Below, piece after piece: positions 63,623 through 64,000 of a stretch of 64,000 nucleotides of DNA. Source of the DNA: Pelosinus fermentans DSM 17108 (GTDB lineage Bacteria; Bacillota; Negativicutes; DSM-13327); contig NZ_AKVN02000001.1 of assembly GCF_000271485.2 (NCBI RefSeq), forward strand, positions 4,718,501-4,782,500, read 5' to 3'. The position numbers were made by a program, and so were the translations under genes. Below the pieces are notes generated by a model that saw only the letters and a program-made list of their open reading frames with translations, was not told the DNA's origin and did not search any database. Each line of letters begins with the position of its first letter. The stretch's first letter is position 1.

Positions 63623-63703
63623 GTAAGAGGCTTTATAACCTTAATCCTTTTTTCTATAATCAGACATTAATCTTCTAATTGCATTTTTAAGACTATATCT
63701 TAG

Positions 63704-63898
63704 GCGCTAACTGAGAATTCAGATCTGTACAGGGAAACACAAGACCAGCTAACTAAAGTCAAGCCCCACGTCAAAAAATATTCCCTTTTAAAAAGTACAT
63801 GCGTCAACGGAGTCGGTTTTGACTTTTCTTACGAGGGAATTTTTGATAGAATGAGAAATGAGGGGATTGATGAGGAAGACTTCGAACCCCTGTTTTAA
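63704..63898 (+). other. Open stretch without start, possible gene remnant
   Basis: 65 codons free of stops end at TAA 63898. The last 30 (GFDFSYEGIFDRMRNEG… DEEDFEPLF) look protein-like and acidic. There is no ATG with a ribosome site, and an in-frame TAG precedes it. It may be the tail of a decayed gene. Confidence 0.25.
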
Positions 63899-63900
63899 GA

Positions 63901-63985
63901 AAAAGTGGACGATACGTGCTGAGTAGTGACCCGTGGATTCTAGGGAGATGACCGGTTTACTACGAAACGTTTCTCCACTTTTTTT
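63901..63985 (+). terminator. Structured RNA element ending in a terminator
   Basis: AAAAAGTGGA (63901-63910) pairs over a distance with TCCACTTTTT (63974-63983), followed by more T residues. Inside, GTAGT/ACTAC and CCC/GGG can pair, and GAAACGTTTC is palindromic. It looks like a folded RNA of about 85 bases with a terminator end. No known riboswitch class is recognised. Confidence 0.4.
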
Positions 63986-64000
63986 ATTTGCTCCAGAGCA

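Overview
The window looks like chromosomal DNA from a low-GC, anaerobic, spore-forming Firmicute with an outer membrane (class Negativicutes, family Sporomusaceae; Pelosinus or Sporomusa would fit). This is inference. The supporting signs are a TonB-dependent receptor and two RND efflux systems (diderm features) alongside Firmicute hallmarks: a T-box leader, strong AGGAGG ribosome sites, a broken spoVR remnant, a BmrCD-like ABC exporter and a Listeria-type rifampicin phosphotransferase. No rRNA, tRNA, CRISPR array, prophage or complete insertion sequence was seen.

Layout. 1-0.4 kb: 5' part of a copper-type TonB receptor. 0.9-3.7 kb: a T-box RNA controlling a BASS-family transporter and a LarA-like 2-hydroxyacid racemase. 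3.8-9 kb: small unknown proteins, a SWIM zinc-finger protein, YjdM/PhnA and a radical SAM/SPASM protein. 9.2-16.3 kb: PruA, a lone PTS IIA protein, and an RND pump with its adaptor and a TetR regulator beside a 32-bp perfect palindrome. 16.5-21.6 kb: an SLC13 transporter, a fumarase-superfamily lyase, a LysR regulator and an unknown protein. 21.8-27.7 kb: a second RND pump, a MerR regulator and an SMR exporter. The MerR gene is flanked by two near-identical 19-bp-spacer promoters, one facing the RND operon and one facing the SMR gene, so both exporters are probably one regulon. 27.7-29 kb: a 34-aa membrane peptide and a decayed XRE-cupin/azlD locus.

29.2-34.7 kb: a sigma-54 regulator of PrpR type and, from a consensus -24/-12 promoter, a kdgT-glcG-garR-gyaR operon for sugar-acid or hydroxyacid use. 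35-42.2 kb: rifampicin phosphotransferase divergent from a heterodimeric ABC exporter, with GNAT and dehydrogenase relics on either side. 42.2-46.2 kb: an AraC regulator, Gfo/Idh/MocA dehydrogenase and sugar isomerase cluster, then an EamA exporter. 46.6-51.8 kb: a glcD-glcF-dcuC-type operon for D-lactate or glycolate oxidation, and a LysR gene. 52-55.3 kb: a secreted stalk-domain protein, an acetoacetate-decarboxylase-like protein, a DUF2000 protein and a spoVR remnant. 55.4-59.5 kb: L-tartrate dehydratase (ttdA/ttdB), an MFS transporter and a divergent LysR. 59.6-64 kb: flavin reductase, an XRE repressor with three 17-bp operators, an orphan DUF2281 protein, REP-like repeats with a 162-bp tandem duplication, and a LysR overlapped by a 59-aa membrane micropeptide.

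Theme: the window is dominated by import and fermentation or oxidation of small carboxylic, hydroxy- and sugar acids, each with its own regulator, interleaved with drug-export modules. Several intergenic hairpins recur as families across the window. No clearly new multi-gene defence or biosynthetic system was found; the most unusual items are the T-box-controlled racemase/transporter pair, the MerR dual-exporter regulon and the small-protein genes.
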